Below, piece by piece: positions 40,923 through 50,194 of a stretch of DNA of 64,000 nt. Below the pieces are notes generated by a model that worked only from the letters and a program-made list of their open reading frames with translations, was not told the origin of the DNA and did not search any database. The stretch is taken from NCBI GenBank assembly GCA_017470145.1, contig JAFUFB010000020.1:1-64000 (forward strand), written 5' to 3'. Both the position numbers and the translations under genes were made by a program. Within the stretch, counting starts at the first letter, position 1, and each line of letters opens with the position of its first letter. The stretch is from Clostridia bacterium. GTDB lineage: Bacteria; Bacillota; Clostridia; Christensenellales; Aristaeellaceae.

Positions 40923-41624
40923 CTACGAAGAAGCCATCAAGTCCATCCCGCTTGACTGCCATGTCGCAGAACATGATCCTTGAAATCCAATGGCCTGTCG
41001 CAAAAGGGGCAGCTCCGGCCGTGTCCGCTCGAACACTACGTCTGTTTCAGCCGCGTTGATCATCTCCTCCGGCGGAAGCGCCGGATTGATCCATTTTTCC
41101 GCCTGAAGCGCTGGGAGCATCATGGGCATTCGGTCATGAATAAACCGAATGCTCTCCGCAGGCTCCCGGGTCAGTACCACGAAATGGGGCAATCCCTCTT
41201 CCATTCGGTATAATCCGCATAGCCATGTACCTTCCGTACCTCGCGGGCGGATCGAAAACTTGTCCCCTCTCTTCATCTTTCCGTTAGCATCCGGCAGATG
41301 CTCCCATTCATAATACCAGCTGGCAGGAAGGATGCACCGATGGGTTTTCCAGCTCTCCTGGAACATAGGCTTGACCCCGGCCGTTTCCACCCGGGCGTTG
41401 ATGATCAGCGACTTCCCGTTAAAGCCCCATTGCATGGGAAATACCATCCGTGCGCCGGAGCGGCTGGTGGCGATGGCCGGCGCAATGCTCGTCGGCCGAA
41501 CCTCTCCCCCGTCGAAGACCTTCCCTCCTCTGTGCTGAAATCGTTGCATCAAGGGGGAACGGTTCATCTCCTCCGCCACGGGTAACAGCTCTTCCGTTCT
41601 GTCAATATAATATCTGCAGCACAT
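40923..41624 (-). CDS. SRAP/HMCES-type abasic-site processing protein (YedK)
   Basis: The protein begins MCCRYYID; removal of Met leaves Cys2, the residue that forms a thiazolidine cross-link with abasic sites in single-stranded DNA. INARVET near residue 75, ILPASWYYEW near 97 (catalytic Glu) and RFIHDRMPMML near 160 (His) complete the active site. It protects abasic sites from breakage and error-prone repair. The last 30 or so residues (GFQGSCSATWQSS) go beyond the usual end and may be read-through. No LexA box was seen. It lies 27 nt behind a GNAT gene in the same direction. Confidence 0.87.
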   Translation of the reverse strand: MCCRYYIDRTEELLPVAEEMNRSPLMQRFQHRGGKVFDGGEVRPTSIAPAIATSRSGARMVFPMQWGFNGKSLIINARVETAGVKPMFQESWKTHRCILPASWYYEWEHLPDANGKMKRGDKFSIRPRGTEGTWLCGLYRMEEGLPHFVVLTREPAESIRFIHDRMPMMLPALQAEKWINPALPPEEMINAAETDVVFERTRPELPLLRQAIGFQGSCSATWQSSGMDLMASS

Positions 41625-41651
41625 ATTCTTTCTCCGTATCTGACCACTGCT

Positions 41652-42152
41652 TTATGCTTTCGCCTTTTCCCTGTCCATTTCGTGCCAGGCCTCCCCGCCC
41701 CAAACAGACGCGGACATGCCCAGATCCCGGAATCCAAATTTCTCATACATGGGCACCAGGCGTTCCAGACAGGTCAGTACCAGCCGCCGACCACTGAATT
41801 TTTCCGCATAGGAGTTGACCAATGCCCTGGCCAACCCCTTCCCGCGATATTCCGGGAGAACATCCAGTCCCAGGATCATGATGTTTGCACCCTTCGGATT
41901 ATGGATAGAGGCATCCGTAAAGAATTCGTCCCGGAAGGCGGTTTCATCTGTAGCGATGCCATTGATGAATCCTGCCATCCTGCCAGTGCTCCGCTCCTCC
42001 GCCACCCAGAAGTATTCGCCGGCCGCCTTGATCCTGGGAATCATGTGCTCCCGCTTGCACGCCTCATTCGGCGGAAAGCATATGGCCTCAATCCGTACAG
42101 CTTCCTCCGCCTCCTCTGGGCGGATAGTTCGAAATACAAATTCGTTCATCAT
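41652..42152 (-). CDS. GNAT acetyltransferase
   Basis: The 166-residue protein from ATG 42152 (or 42149) reads FVFRTIRPEEAEEAVRIEAI at the N-terminus, and LGLDVLPEYRGKGLARALVN is the acetyl-CoA loop, RGKG-like (Q/RxxGxG/A). Late CLERLVPMYEKFGFRDLG is motif B. Acceptor unknown. It precedes the SRAP gene in an apparent operon. Confidence 0.82.
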   Translation of the reverse strand: MMNEFVFRTIRPEEAEEAVRIEAICFPPNEACKREHMIPRIKAAGEYFWVAEERSTGRMAGFINGIATDETAFRDEFFTDASIHNPKGANIMILGLDVLPEYRGKGLARALVNSYAEKFSGRRLVLTCLERLVPMYEKFGFRDLGMSASVWGGEAWHEMDREKAKA

Positions 42153-42393
42153 CAATCCCCTTCTTTGCCTTTTGTACTTCATTTCTTCGGATGGGTTATA
42201 TCCATCTTTTCTCGATCAAACTGTGTCCTGTCTTTCTGCACATGCGGCCCATCCGTCCAGTCCCGTGTATCATCTCCGGGAACTATCATATCGCACTTTT
42301 ATGCCAATCGCAACAGTCCCAAATAGATTCAGTCTTTTGGACCTCTCACCGTATGATACGTAATGAGATTCCTTCTTCACCATTTCGTCCATC

Positions 42394-42422
42394 TTGCTTT
42401 TTATAGCTGCCTGCTGTACAAT
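42394..42422 (+). promoter_or_regulatory. Promoter for the rightward GNAT gene
   Basis: TTGCTT (42394-42399), 17 nt, TACAAT (42417-42422), 33 nt before the start codon at 42455. The upstream stretch 42183-42393 shows nothing else. Confidence 0.55.
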
Positions 42423-42454
42423 TTGAAAACAGCGAAGGAGGAGCACGAATTGTA

Positions 42455-42952
42455 ATGAATATACGGAAAGCGACGGAACAGGATTTTCCCCGCATGATGG
42501 AAATCTATGCCTATGCCCGAGACTTTATGGCCCGAACAGGGAATCCCAATCAATGGGGGCCCACCTGCTGGCCGCCAGAAGCCTTGATCCATCAGGACAT
42601 CCGGGATCAGCACAGCTATGTCTGCCTGAATGACGCGGGAGAGATAATCGGCACCTTCTTTTTTCAGTCTGGGCACGCGGTAGAACCCACTTATCAGCAG
42701 ATCGATTCCGGCGCCTGGATCGGAAACGAGGAATATGGCGTGGTTCATCGAATCGCGGGGGACGGTTCCGAGAAGGGGATCGGCGCTTTCTGTCTGGGAT
42801 GGGCTTATGATCAATGCGGTCATCTGCGGATCGACACCCATACTGATAATGTGGTCATGCAGGGGTTGCTAAGCAAACTTGGCTTCCAAGCTTGCGGCAT
42901 TATCTACGTGCATGAGGATAAGGCACCCCGCATCGCCTACGAGAAGCTGTAA
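42455..42952 (+). CDS. GNAT acetyltransferase
   Basis: The 165-residue protein starts MNIRKATEQDFPRMMEIYAY and has NQWGPTCWPPEALI near residue 28, GVVHRIAGDGSEKGIGAFCL near 95 with the acetyl-CoA loop, and LRIDTHTDNVVMQGLLSKLG near 120. This is a common GNAT subgroup of unknown substrate. It is complete and monocistronic. Confidence 0.82.
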   Translation: MNIRKATEQDFPRMMEIYAYARDFMARTGNPNQWGPTCWPPEALIHQDIRDQHSYVCLNDAGEIIGTFFFQSGHAVEPTYQQIDSGAWIGNEEYGVVHRIAGDGSEKGIGAFCLGWAYDQCGHLRIDTHTDNVVMQGLLSKLGFQACGIIYVHEDKAPRIAYEKL

Positions 42953-43097
42953 CTACCGTAGTTTTTTCACCGAAGTCTTCCATAAAACGCTGACGAACAC
43001 TCCCCTAATCCCGTGGGAGTAAAAAGCCTAGTAAATACGCGTGGCCCGCAAGATGCTCCCAACCTATTCCAGGAGCAGAACTGAAAGGATATCGCCT

Positions 43098-44060
43098 ATG
43101 CTGATGCAGGAACTGACAGAGCTGGTGCTGCTGTTTTTTATTTATGCCTTCCTGGGATGGTGCATCGAGGTCATCGGGAAGCTGATTCAGTATCACCGTT
43201 TCATTAACCGGGGCTTCTTCACCGGACCCATCTGCCCGATTTACGGCGTGGGTGCCGTGCTGATCACCGTTTCAAACCGCCTGCTGGCACCGCTGGAAAG
43301 CGGGCTGGGAACCACCTTCGTCCTCTCCTTCCTTCTGTGCGGCGTGCTGGAATATTTGACCAGCTATTTCATGGAGAAGCAGTTCCATGCCCGCTGGTGG
43401 GATTACAGCCAGAAGCCCATGAATCTCCATGGGCGGGTCTGGATTGGAAATCTGGTTCTCTTCGGGCTGGGCGGAGTACTAATCATTCACGGCATCAACC
43501 CACCTCTGCTGACCTTCCTTTCCCGTTTCACCTTCGCGGCCCAGGAATATATCGCCGCCGCCCTGCTGCTCCTCTTCGCCGCGGATTACGTCATGACTCA
43601 TTTCGTCATGAAGCTGGTCAAGAACGGCATCGAACACAGCGAGGCGGATAATACCGAAGCTGTCAATCGAGAAATCAAATTGCTGCTCAGCGATCGAAAC
43701 ATCTTCTACCGCCGCTTTGCGGATGCCTATCCTGATGTCATTTATCGTACAGACCGCATCAAAGCCCGCATGGAGGAAATACGAGCAGAGACGGAGCGAA
43801 TCCGAGCCGAGGCGGAGCAACGCATGGCCACCCAGCGGGAGCAGTTGGCCAACGCGGTGGAGCCTGCCACCATGATCAAGACCGGCATCATCGAGAAGCA
43901 GCGGCAGCTGATCGATCTGCTCTATCAGGAGGAGGAAGCCACGGAGGAAATGAAAGCCCTTCGGAATCAGATTGCGGAGGATCAAGCCCGGTTGGATGCC
44001 CGCCCTCTGCAGCGTTTGACCTCCACCAGTTTATATAGAAATCCCCATCCCCAACCCTGA
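43098..44060 (+). CDS. CmpB-type (putative ABC-transporter type IV) membrane protein
   Basis: The 320-residue protein has five hydrophobic segments in the first 180 residues, with the family text FLGWCIEVIG, RGFFTGPICPIYGVGAV and LEYLTSYFMEKQFHARWWDY (PF06541). A cytosolic, Arg/Glu-rich coiled coil follows at about 225-310. The family name suggests transport, but no ABC partner is near and its role is unknown. ATG 43098 is 8 nt after AAAGGA. It ends at a bidirectional terminator shared with pgi. Confidence 0.82.
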   Translation: MLMQELTELVLLFFIYAFLGWCIEVIGKLIQYHRFINRGFFTGPICPIYGVGAVLITVSNRLLAPLESGLGTTFVLSFLLCGVLEYLTSYFMEKQFHARWWDYSQKPMNLHGRVWIGNLVLFGLGGVLIIHGINPPLLTFLSRFTFAAQEYIAAALLLLFAADYVMTHFVMKLVKNGIEHSEADNTEAVNREIKLLLSDRNIFYRRFADAYPDVIYRTDRIKARMEEIRAETERIRAEAEQRMATQREQLANAVEPATMIKTGIIEKQRQLIDLLYQEEEATEEMKALRNQIAEDQARLDARPLQRLTSTSLYRNPHPQP

Positions 44061-44105
44061 CGTCAGGGACAACCTTTCCCATGGAAGCCTTTTTACCACA
44101 AGAAA

Positions 44106-44142
44106 GCCCCCTGTTCCCGAAAGGAAGCAGGGGGCCTTTGTT
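44106..44142. terminator. Bidirectional terminator between CmpB-like gene and pgi
   Basis: GCCCCCTG (44106-44113) and CAGGGGGC (44128-44135) form an eight-pair stem with CTTTGTT on the plus side and GCTTTCTTGTGG on the minus side. Confidence 0.85.
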
Positions 44143-44167
44143 ATGATGTTCTTTAATTCATCCGGAA

Positions 44168-45751
44168 TCAGATGCCCAGCAGATCGCTGAACACCTTCAG
44201 CGCGCCGTCCGTCTCATGGGCCAGTACACGCTTGGCCAGCACCTTGCCCAGCTGAACGCCTTCCTGGTCGAAGCTGTTCAGGTTCCACAGGAAGCCCTGG
44301 AACATGACCTTGTTTTCGAAATGGGCCAGCAGGGCGCCCAGAGCCTCGGGGGTCAGCTGATCACCAATGACAATGCTGCTGGGCCGATTGCCCTCAAAAT
44401 TCTTGTTCTTGTTCTCATCTTCCTTGCCGCAGGCAAAGGCCAGAATCTGAGCGGCCACGTTGGCCCCCAGCTTTTGCTGGCTGGTACTGCCCTGGATGTC
44501 CACATCCATCCCCGCCTGATTCTGCTTAAAGCCGATGAACTGCAGGGGCACAATGTCCGTTCCCTGATGCAGCAGCTGGTAGAAGCTGTGCTGCCCATTG
44601 GTACCGGGCTCGCCAAAGATCACCGGGCCGGTAACATAGTTCACCTTTTCCCCATCCCGGTTCACACTCTTGCCGTTGGACTCCATGTCCAGCTGCTGCA
44701 GGTGCGCCGGGAAGCGGCTCAGGGCCTGGCTGTAGGGCAGCACCGCTGTGGCCGGATAGCCCAGGATGTTCCGCTCATACACGCCGATCAGCGCGTCCAG
44801 CAGGGCGGCGTTCTTCCGAACATCCGCCGCAGTGGCCAGCTTATCCTCCTCCGCCGCGCCATTCAGGAAGCGGCTGAACACCTCCGGCCCAAAGGCCAGG
44901 CTCAGCACCGCGCCGCCCACCGCCGAGGTAGAGGAATATCGGCCGCCAATGTAATCATCCATGAAGAAAGCCGCCAGATAATCGCTGCTCTTCGCCAGGG
45001 GAGAGGTTTCGCTGGTCACGGCGATCATGTGCTTCCCCGCATCTAGGCCCGCCTTAGCCAGCGCGTCCTTGACGAAGGCTTCGTTGGTCAGGGTCTCCAG
45101 GGTGGTGCCACTCTTGGAAACCAGCACGAAGATGGCATGAGCCACGTCCGTCGCCTTCAGCACCGCTGTCGCGTCGTCCGGATCCACATTGGAGATGAAC
45201 TTGGCTTCCATCTTAAAGGCGCCGTTCTGCTTCGCCCAGTTTTCCAACGCCAGATACATGGCCCGGGGGCCCAGATCGCTGCCGCCGATGCCAATCTGCA
45301 CCACGGTGGTGAACTTTTCGCCCTTTTCGTTGACGATCTCGCCGTTATGGACTTTCTTGGCGAATTCAGCAATCTTTTCCTGCTGCGCTACATAGAAGGC
45401 CCGCTTGTCCACTCCGTCAGCTTCCACGGTCTTGCCCAGCTGGCCCCGGGTCAACTGATGCAGCACCAGCCGCTTCTCCCCGGTGTTGATGACCGCGCCT
45501 TCGTACAGTGCCTGATATTTCTCCAGCAGCTGGGCTTCCTCCGCCAGCTTCTCCAGCCCCTGCAGAATCCCGTCATTCACCTGCTTCGCGCCATAATAAT
45601 AGGTCAGCCCGCCGCCCATGGGGGCGCTGTAGGCCTTCACCCGATCCGCCCCAGCGTCTCCAGCCAAAGCCTGCTTCAAATCTACCTTCTCCGCTTTATC
45701 CGCCAGCGCCTTCCAGCTGTCCAGCGTGTCCAGATTGTTCCATCTGATCAT
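44168..45751 (-). CDS. pgi: Glucose-6-phosphate isomerase
   Basis: The 527-residue enzyme interconverts glucose 6-phosphate and fructose 6-phosphate. Visible landmarks are VQIGIGGSDLGPRAMYLALE near residue 155, VSKSGTTLETLTNEAF near 210 (phosphate binding), GGRYSSTSAVGG near 272 and the FGEPGTNGQHSFYQLLHQGT signature near 380 with the catalytic Glu and His. It is full-length. It faces recQ across a promoter region and ends at the shared terminator at 44106. Confidence 0.95.
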   Translation of the reverse strand: MIRWNNLDTLDSWKALADKAEKVDLKQALAGDAGADRVKAYSAPMGGGLTYYYGAKQVNDGILQGLEKLAEEAQLLEKYQALYEGAVINTGEKRLVLHQLTRGQLGKTVEADGVDKRAFYVAQQEKIAEFAKKVHNGEIVNEKGEKFTTVVQIGIGGSDLGPRAMYLALENWAKQNGAFKMEAKFISNVDPDDATAVLKATDVAHAIFVLVSKSGTTLETLTNEAFVKDALAKAGLDAGKHMIAVTSETSPLAKSSDYLAAFFMDDYIGGRYSSTSAVGGAVLSLAFGPEVFSRFLNGAAEEDKLATAADVRKNAALLDALIGVYERNILGYPATAVLPYSQALSRFPAHLQQLDMESNGKSVNRDGEKVNYVTGPVIFGEPGTNGQHSFYQLLHQGTDIVPLQFIGFKQNQAGMDVDIQGSTSQQKLGANVAAQILAFACGKEDENKNKNFEGNRPSSIVIGDQLTPEALGALLAHFENKVMFQGFLWNLNSFDQEGVQLGKVLAKRVLAHETDGALKVFSDLLGI

Positions 45752-45845
45752 CTTTCATGCCCTCTCTATAGCTTAAATTTCCCAAGGAAAACCCAAGGGA
45801 ATTTTATCATATCCCCCGCTTCCCCGTCAATTCCCAAATGATTTC

Positions 45846-45873
45846 TTGACAAGGCTACTGGTTTTTGTATAAT
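45846..45873 (+). promoter_or_regulatory. Promoter of recQ
   Basis: Consensus TTGACA (45846-45851) and TATAAT (45868-45873) with a 16-nt spacer, 50 nt before the recQ start. Confidence 0.8.
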
Positions 45874-45923
45874 CGACCCTGTCGGAGTTTTCCCCTACCT
45901 TGACACCATAGGAGACATAACAG

Positions 45924-48062
45924 ATGGATAGCTCTACCGTTTATAACGCGGAAACCCCAAATCATCCAAATTTGCAAATCAGCGCCAGGGACTGTTTGCG
46001 CCGAACCTTTGGATATCAGGATTTTCGCCCTGGACAGGATACCCTCGTGGAGAGCGTCCTGGAGGGGAAGGATGTCCTGGGGATTATGCCCACTGGGTCC
46101 GGCAAATCCATCTGCTATCAGATTCCAGCCCTGTTGCTGCCGGGAACGACGCTGGTCATTTCACCCCTGATTTCTCTCATGAAGGATCAGGTCACGGCCC
46201 TGCGGGGCCGGGGTATCTCCGCCGCCTGCCTGAACAGCAGCATGGAGGAAAGCGAATATGAAAGCACCGTCCAAGCGGCGATTCGGGGAGACTATCACAT
46301 CCTGTATGTCGCCCCGGAGCGGCTGTCCTCCCCCAGCTTTCAATGGCTAAGCCAGCGGATCAGGATCCCTTTCATCGCCGTGGATGAAGCCCACTGCGTG
46401 TCTCAATGGGGGCAGGATTTCCGCCCCAGCTATCTCAAGATCACGGAATTTATCGATCAGCTGTCTCCCCGCCCGGCTGTGGGCGCCTTTACCGCCACGG
46501 CAACTCCCCGGGTCAAGCAGGATATTCTACAATTCATTCACCTGCAAAATCCCGTCTACGCAGCCACAGGGTTTGATCGCCCAAACCTTTCCTTCTCCGT
46601 CTATCAGCCCTCGGACAAGGATCAACTGCTGCTGGAGCTGCTGCGGGATCGGTTCCGCCAATCCGGCATCGTATATTGTTCCACCCGGAAGAACGTGGAA
46701 TCCGTTTGTGATTTTCTTCGGGAGCAAGGCTTCGCCGCTACCCGATACCACGCGGGGCTCAGCCCAGCGGAACGAGCGCAAAACCAGGAGGATTTCCTTT
46801 TCGACCGGCAGCGGGTGATGGTAGCCACCAACGCCTTCGGCATGGGCATCGACAAATCCAATGTGTCCTATGTCATTCACTATAACATGCCCCAGAGCCT
46901 GGAAGCCTATTATCAGGAGGCAGGCCGCGCCGGGCGGGATGGCTGCGACGCGGATTGCATCCTGCTGTATTCCCCCCAGGATGTCATGATGGCACGCTGG
47001 CTGATTGAGCACGGGGATCCGAACCCGGATTTATCCCCGGAGGAGCAGGCGGAAGTGCAGGCCAAGGATGAGGAGCGCCTGCGGCGAATGACCTTTTACG
47101 CCAAATCCAAGCGCTGCCTTCGAGGAGATATCCTGCGCTATTTTGGCGAGCAGCCCCCGGAAAAATGTGGGAATTGCTCCAACTGCGTGCCCGATTGCGA
47201 ACATGTGGATATTACCACCGAGGCTCAGATGATTCTCTCCTGCATCGCCCGCACCAAACAGCAGTTACATCGAGATGTCATCATCGATCTGCTGCGAGGC
47301 CTCCCGCCAGCACAGACGCCGGAGGGGTTCTCCCTGGATGGGCTCTCCACCTTTGGCCTCATGAAGGACACAGAAGAGGCGCTGCTGCAGGCAGAGGTGC
47401 AGGCCCTGTGCGATCAGGGCATGGTGGATTTATCCCCGGAAACCCCCGGCGTGCTTTTGCTGAACGATCTCTCCAAGGAAATCCTTTTTCAAAACAGACG
47501 GGTGGTCATGCGTCGGGGCGGCAGAAACAGCCTTGGCGCCTCGAAGACCGCCAAGGGCGGAGAGGACCTCTTCCAGGCCCTGGTCAATCTGCGATTCGAG
47601 ATTTCCGCCAAGGAGTTGATCGCAGCCTCCGCGCTGTTTTCAGATGGCACGCTCCGGGAAATCTGCGCGAAGCTGCCCCGGGACAAAAAGCAGCTGGCTG
47701 CCATCGATGGCATGGGCGTATACAAAGCCGGCCGCTATGGGGATCGGATTCTTTCCCTGGTGGATCAATACGCGCCCACCGGAAAGCCATCGAAGGCCCA
47801 GCTCGAAAAACCCAAGCGGACCTTTCAGGAATACATAGCCACTCTCCAGCAGCGCGGACAAACCGGAGCCTATCAGCCCTGGGATGAGAAGGAAGATCAG
47901 CAGCTGATCCAGGAACTGAAGGAGGGCCGATCCAAGAAGGAGATTGCCGAAATCCATAAACGAACAACCGGCGCCATCAACAGCCGAATCAAAAAGCTGA
48001 ATCTGGAATCGAAGTCCATTTCACCGAAGTCAACTTCGGCGAAACGATCAAATCAGATTTGA
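45924..48062 (+). CDS. recQ: ATP-dependent DNA helicase RecQ
   Basis: The 712-residue 3'-5' helicase has Walker A MPTGSGKS at 55-62, the DEAH box VDEAHCVSQWGQDFRPSY near 155, helicase-C motifs GMGIDKSNV and QEAGRAGRDG, a zinc site (CLRGDILRYF...CGNCSNC near 395-420), a winged helix, an HRDC domain near 545-615, and a C-terminal HTH-like segment (KKEIAEIHKRTTGAINSRIK). It works in recombination repair. The last 20 residues are encoded over a palindrome (48019-48044) and look like an added tail. ATG 45924 follows AGGAGAC. Confidence 0.95.
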   Translation: MDSSTVYNAETPNHPNLQISARDCLRRTFGYQDFRPGQDTLVESVLEGKDVLGIMPTGSGKSICYQIPALLLPGTTLVISPLISLMKDQVTALRGRGISAACLNSSMEESEYESTVQAAIRGDYHILYVAPERLSSPSFQWLSQRIRIPFIAVDEAHCVSQWGQDFRPSYLKITEFIDQLSPRPAVGAFTATATPRVKQDILQFIHLQNPVYAATGFDRPNLSFSVYQPSDKDQLLLELLRDRFRQSGIVYCSTRKNVESVCDFLREQGFAATRYHAGLSPAERAQNQEDFLFDRQRVMVATNAFGMGIDKSNVSYVIHYNMPQSLEAYYQEAGRAGRDGCDADCILLYSPQDVMMARWLIEHGDPNPDLSPEEQAEVQAKDEERLRRMTFYAKSKRCLRGDILRYFGEQPPEKCGNCSNCVPDCEHVDITTEAQMILSCIARTKQQLHRDVIIDLLRGLPPAQTPEGFSLDGLSTFGLMKDTEEALLQAEVQALCDQGMVDLSPETPGVLLLNDLSKEILFQNRRVVMRRGGRNSLGASKTAKGGEDLFQALVNLRFEISAKELIAASALFSDGTLREICAKLPRDKKQLAAIDGMGVYKAGRYGDRILSLVDQYAPTGKPSKAQLEKPKRTFQEYIATLQQRGQTGAYQPWDEKEDQQLIQELKEGRSKKEIAEIHKRTTGAINSRIKKLNLESKSISPKSTSAKRSNQI

Positions 48063-48126
48063 GGACCGAATGCAAGTGGACGCTCTAACCTCCTCCCCTC
48101 TTTTGAAGGAATTATAGCTGATTTTT

Positions 48127-48157
48127 ACACTTTTCTTAAAAGAAAAGTGTAGTTTTG
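48127..48157. terminator. Bidirectional terminator after recQ
   Basis: ACACTTTTC (48127-48135) pairs with GAAAAGTGT (48142-48150), followed on the plus side by AGTTTTGTTT; the minus side has TAAAAATCAGC. It separates recQ from the leftward VanY-like gene. Confidence 0.8.
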
Positions 48158-48158
48158 T

Positions 48159-49247
48159 TTACCCTCCAAACTGCTCCGGATGATATTTTTCCAGATACTC
48201 CTCCAAGCAAAGGTTTTCATCCCGCATGATCAGGCTGTGCTCCGTGCCCACATAGCGAATATGCCAGGCTTCGGGGGAAAAGCCGGTAATCTTTTGCTTG
48301 CCCTCCTGATAGCGGACGATGAAGCCATATTCCCAGCAATGGGCATGGAGCCATTTGCACTGCTTCGTGCTGGCGAAATTGCTGGCGCCAGGCACGTTGA
48401 CATCGAAGCTGAGGCCCAGATGATGCTCGCTGGCGCCGGGCTCCGCCACCGTTTGCAGAGCGGCCCTCCGGGCCCGGCTGCGGCTCCAGCCCTCGTTTTT
48501 TTTCAAATAAGTATTGATGCGATTGTTCAGCAGCTTCTCCTGCTCCGCGTAGCTGCGATATCCGGCGCTGACCTGCCATTTGGTGACGCCCTCCGCCCGG
48601 GCGGCCTCCAGCAGGTCCACCAGAGCCTCCACCGCAGTGTGAACCCCTTGGGTCTCGGGATACTTGATCTTTACCAGGTCCGGGTCGCAATAGTCCGTCA
48701 TCAGCACCAGATCCGCCGGCAGGAAGTTATCCCCTACGGGATTATCCAGATTGGTCAGCATGGGCCACTCCCCCGCCAGGGTATCCACCGGTTCCGGCGG
48801 CGGGGGCACGGGAATGGCCTCCTCGGAATAGAGCCGGGTCTGGGTCTGTTTGCCGGCAATGCCATCCACGCTGAGGCTGTTCCGCTTCTGGAAGGCCTGC
48901 ACCGCTTCCTTGGTGGCGGGGCCGTATTTGCTATCCGCCGCTCCCTCCAGGTATCCCAGCTCGATCAATTTCAGCTGCAGCAGGCGTACCTCTTCCCCTT
49001 CGGAGCCGCTCTTCAGCAGAATAATATTTTCCGGCGGGACCACAGTAGGCGCAGCGTCCACCTCCTCCGCCAGGATCACTTCCTCCGGAATCTCGTCCTC
49101 CTCCAGGATCTTCTCTTCGACGACATCATCCCAGGAGAAGTCATCCTCCTCCTGGCCATCAGTCCACACTGGCTCCGCCAGCGCGAAGGGAATCGCCAGC
49201 GTTCCAGCTAAAAAGAGGCAACCCAAACCCTGCCATTTTCTGATCAT
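48159..49247 (-). CDS. Secreted D,D-carboxypeptidase (VanY/M15B) with wall-binding domain
   Basis: The 362-residue protein has a signal peptide (FLAGTLAIPFALA), an acidic linker, a PG_binding_1 domain at about 78-142 (LLKSGSEGEEVRLLQLKLIE) and a zinc carboxypeptidase domain. Ligands are visible in GASEHHLGLSFDVN (H-x6-D type) and EAWHIRYVG near the C-terminus, plus the AGYRSYAEQEKLLN motif. It trims D-Ala from wall stem peptides. Its ATG overlaps the stop of the 80-residue gene upstream. Confidence 0.88.
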   Translation of the reverse strand: MIRKWQGLGCLFLAGTLAIPFALAEPVWTDGQEEDDFSWDDVVEEKILEEDEIPEEVILAEEVDAAPTVVPPENIILLKSGSEGEEVRLLQLKLIELGYLEGAADSKYGPATKEAVQAFQKRNSLSVDGIAGKQTQTRLYSEEAIPVPPPPEPVDTLAGEWPMLTNLDNPVGDNFLPADLVLMTDYCDPDLVKIKYPETQGVHTAVEALVDLLEAARAEGVTKWQVSAGYRSYAEQEKLLNNRINTYLKKNEGWSRSRARRAALQTVAEPGASEHHLGLSFDVNVPGASNFASTKQCKWLHAHCWEYGFIVRYQEGKQKITGFSPEAWHIRYVGTEHSLIMRDENLCLEEYLEKYHPEQFGG

Positions 49248-49486
49248 GCCTGATCCCTCGCTTCCAGCGCTTGGCGCACGAGGCGCTCCAGAATGGTGTT
49301 ATCCGTCAGCCGGCCCAGGGCCTCCGCCGCCTTCAGCACCAAATCCCGATCCTCCCCCGTGCCTGCCGCCAAGGCGGCATCGATCTCAGCGCGCAGTTCT
49401 GTGGCCCGGGACATATTCTCCCGAAAGGTATGAAGAGCTTTCTCCTTGCTGAAGGGGTTCTGCAGCGCTTCCTCTAAATCCGCCAT
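49244..49486 (-). CDS. Small helical protein of unknown function
   Basis: The 80-residue acidic product (MADLEEALQNPFSKEKALHT, then RATELRAEIDAALAAGTGED) is predicted to be all helix, with no signal peptide or membrane helix. The start follows GAAGGAG. It overlaps the carboxypeptidase start by four bases, so the two are translated together. No family recognised. Confidence 0.6.
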   Translation of the reverse strand: MADLEEALQNPFSKEKALHTFRENMSRATELRAEIDAALAAGTGEDRDLVLKAAEALGRLTDNTILERLVRQALEARDQA

Positions 49487-49504
49487 GTAAATATCTCCTT
49501 CGAA

Positions 49505-49540
49505 ATATAACCCGTTGGCAGAGCGCGCAACGGGCTATAT
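49505..49540. terminator. Strong hairpin upstream of the 80-residue gene
   Basis: ATATAACCCGTTG and CAACGGGCTATAT form a 13-pair stem with one mismatch. On the plus side TCTTTTCG follows; on the minus side only ATTTCG. It probably ends the leftward apt transcript, or serves as a leader element. Confidence 0.55.
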
Positions 49541-49554
49541 TCTTTTCGTTCCCC

Positions 49555-49665
49555 CCGCCCCGCGGGAGGAACTTCGATTATGTTTCCTATTTTCTCGTTT
49601 CCCCGCTTCGCGAGGAAACTTCGATCAATTTTTGCACTTCCCCGCTTCGCGGGGGAACTTCTCTC
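49555..49665. repeat. Tandem REP-like hairpin units
   Basis: Three copies of a unit with core CCCCGCTTCGCGGGG flanked by TT and AACTTCGAT occur within 110 nt, the first partial, the second and third nearly complete. Each can form a six-pair hairpin with a TTC loop. They resemble REP/BIME elements placed behind the apt gene. Confidence 0.7.
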
Positions 49666-49669
49666 AGCT

Positions 49670-50194
49670 TTAATTCCCAGGATAAACGATCAGGCTCTCC
49701 ACCTCATAATCCTTCAGCTTCTCGCGGCCTTTCAGCCCCGCCAGCTCCATGACGAAGAGCATCTTCACTACCTTTCCTCCCAGATCCTCCACCAGCTTGG
49801 CCGCTGCTTCCGCGGAGCCGCCGGTGGCGATGAGATCATCCACGATGATGACCTTCTGTCCAGGCTGGATGGCGTCCTTATGGATCTCCACCTCCGCCTG
49901 GCCATACTCCAGGTCATACTTGCGGCTGACGGTTTCCCGGGGGAGCTTCCCCTTCTTCCGGACCGGGATAAAGCCCTTGCCCGTGAGATAAGCCACGGGC
50001 ACGCCGAAGATGAACCCCCGGCTTTCCGGCCCGATGACCAGATCAAAATCCACTTCCTTGGCCTTTTCCACCAGGCCATCGATGGACAGCTTCAACCCCT
50101 CCGGATCCTGAATGACGGAGGTAATATCCCGAAACATGATGCCAGGCTCCGGGAAATCAGGAATGGTGACCACATATTCTTCCAGCTGCTTCAT
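49670..50194 (-). CDS. apt: Adenine phosphoribosyltransferase
   Basis: From ATG 50194 the product has 174 residues, the normal size. It converts adenine and PRPP to AMP. FPEPGIMFRDITSVIQDPEG near residue 13, IGPESRGFIFGVPVAY near 54, and the PRPP motif KVIIVDDLIATGGSAEAA near 117 are diagnostic. A longer in-frame extension upstream has no homology. REP-like repeats follow its stop. Confidence 0.93.
   Translation of the reverse strand: MKQLEEYVVTIPDFPEPGIMFRDITSVIQDPEGLKLSIDGLVEKAKEVDFDLVIGPESRGFIFGVPVAYLTGKGFIPVRKKGKLPRETVSRKYDLEYGQAEVEIHKDAIQPGQKVIIVDDLIATGGSAEAAAKLVEDLGGKVVKMLFVMELAGLKGREKLKDYEVESLIVYPGN

Noticed and set aside
49555..49665. CRISPR array
   Set aside because: The units are palindromic, only three, with no spacers of even length and no cas genes.
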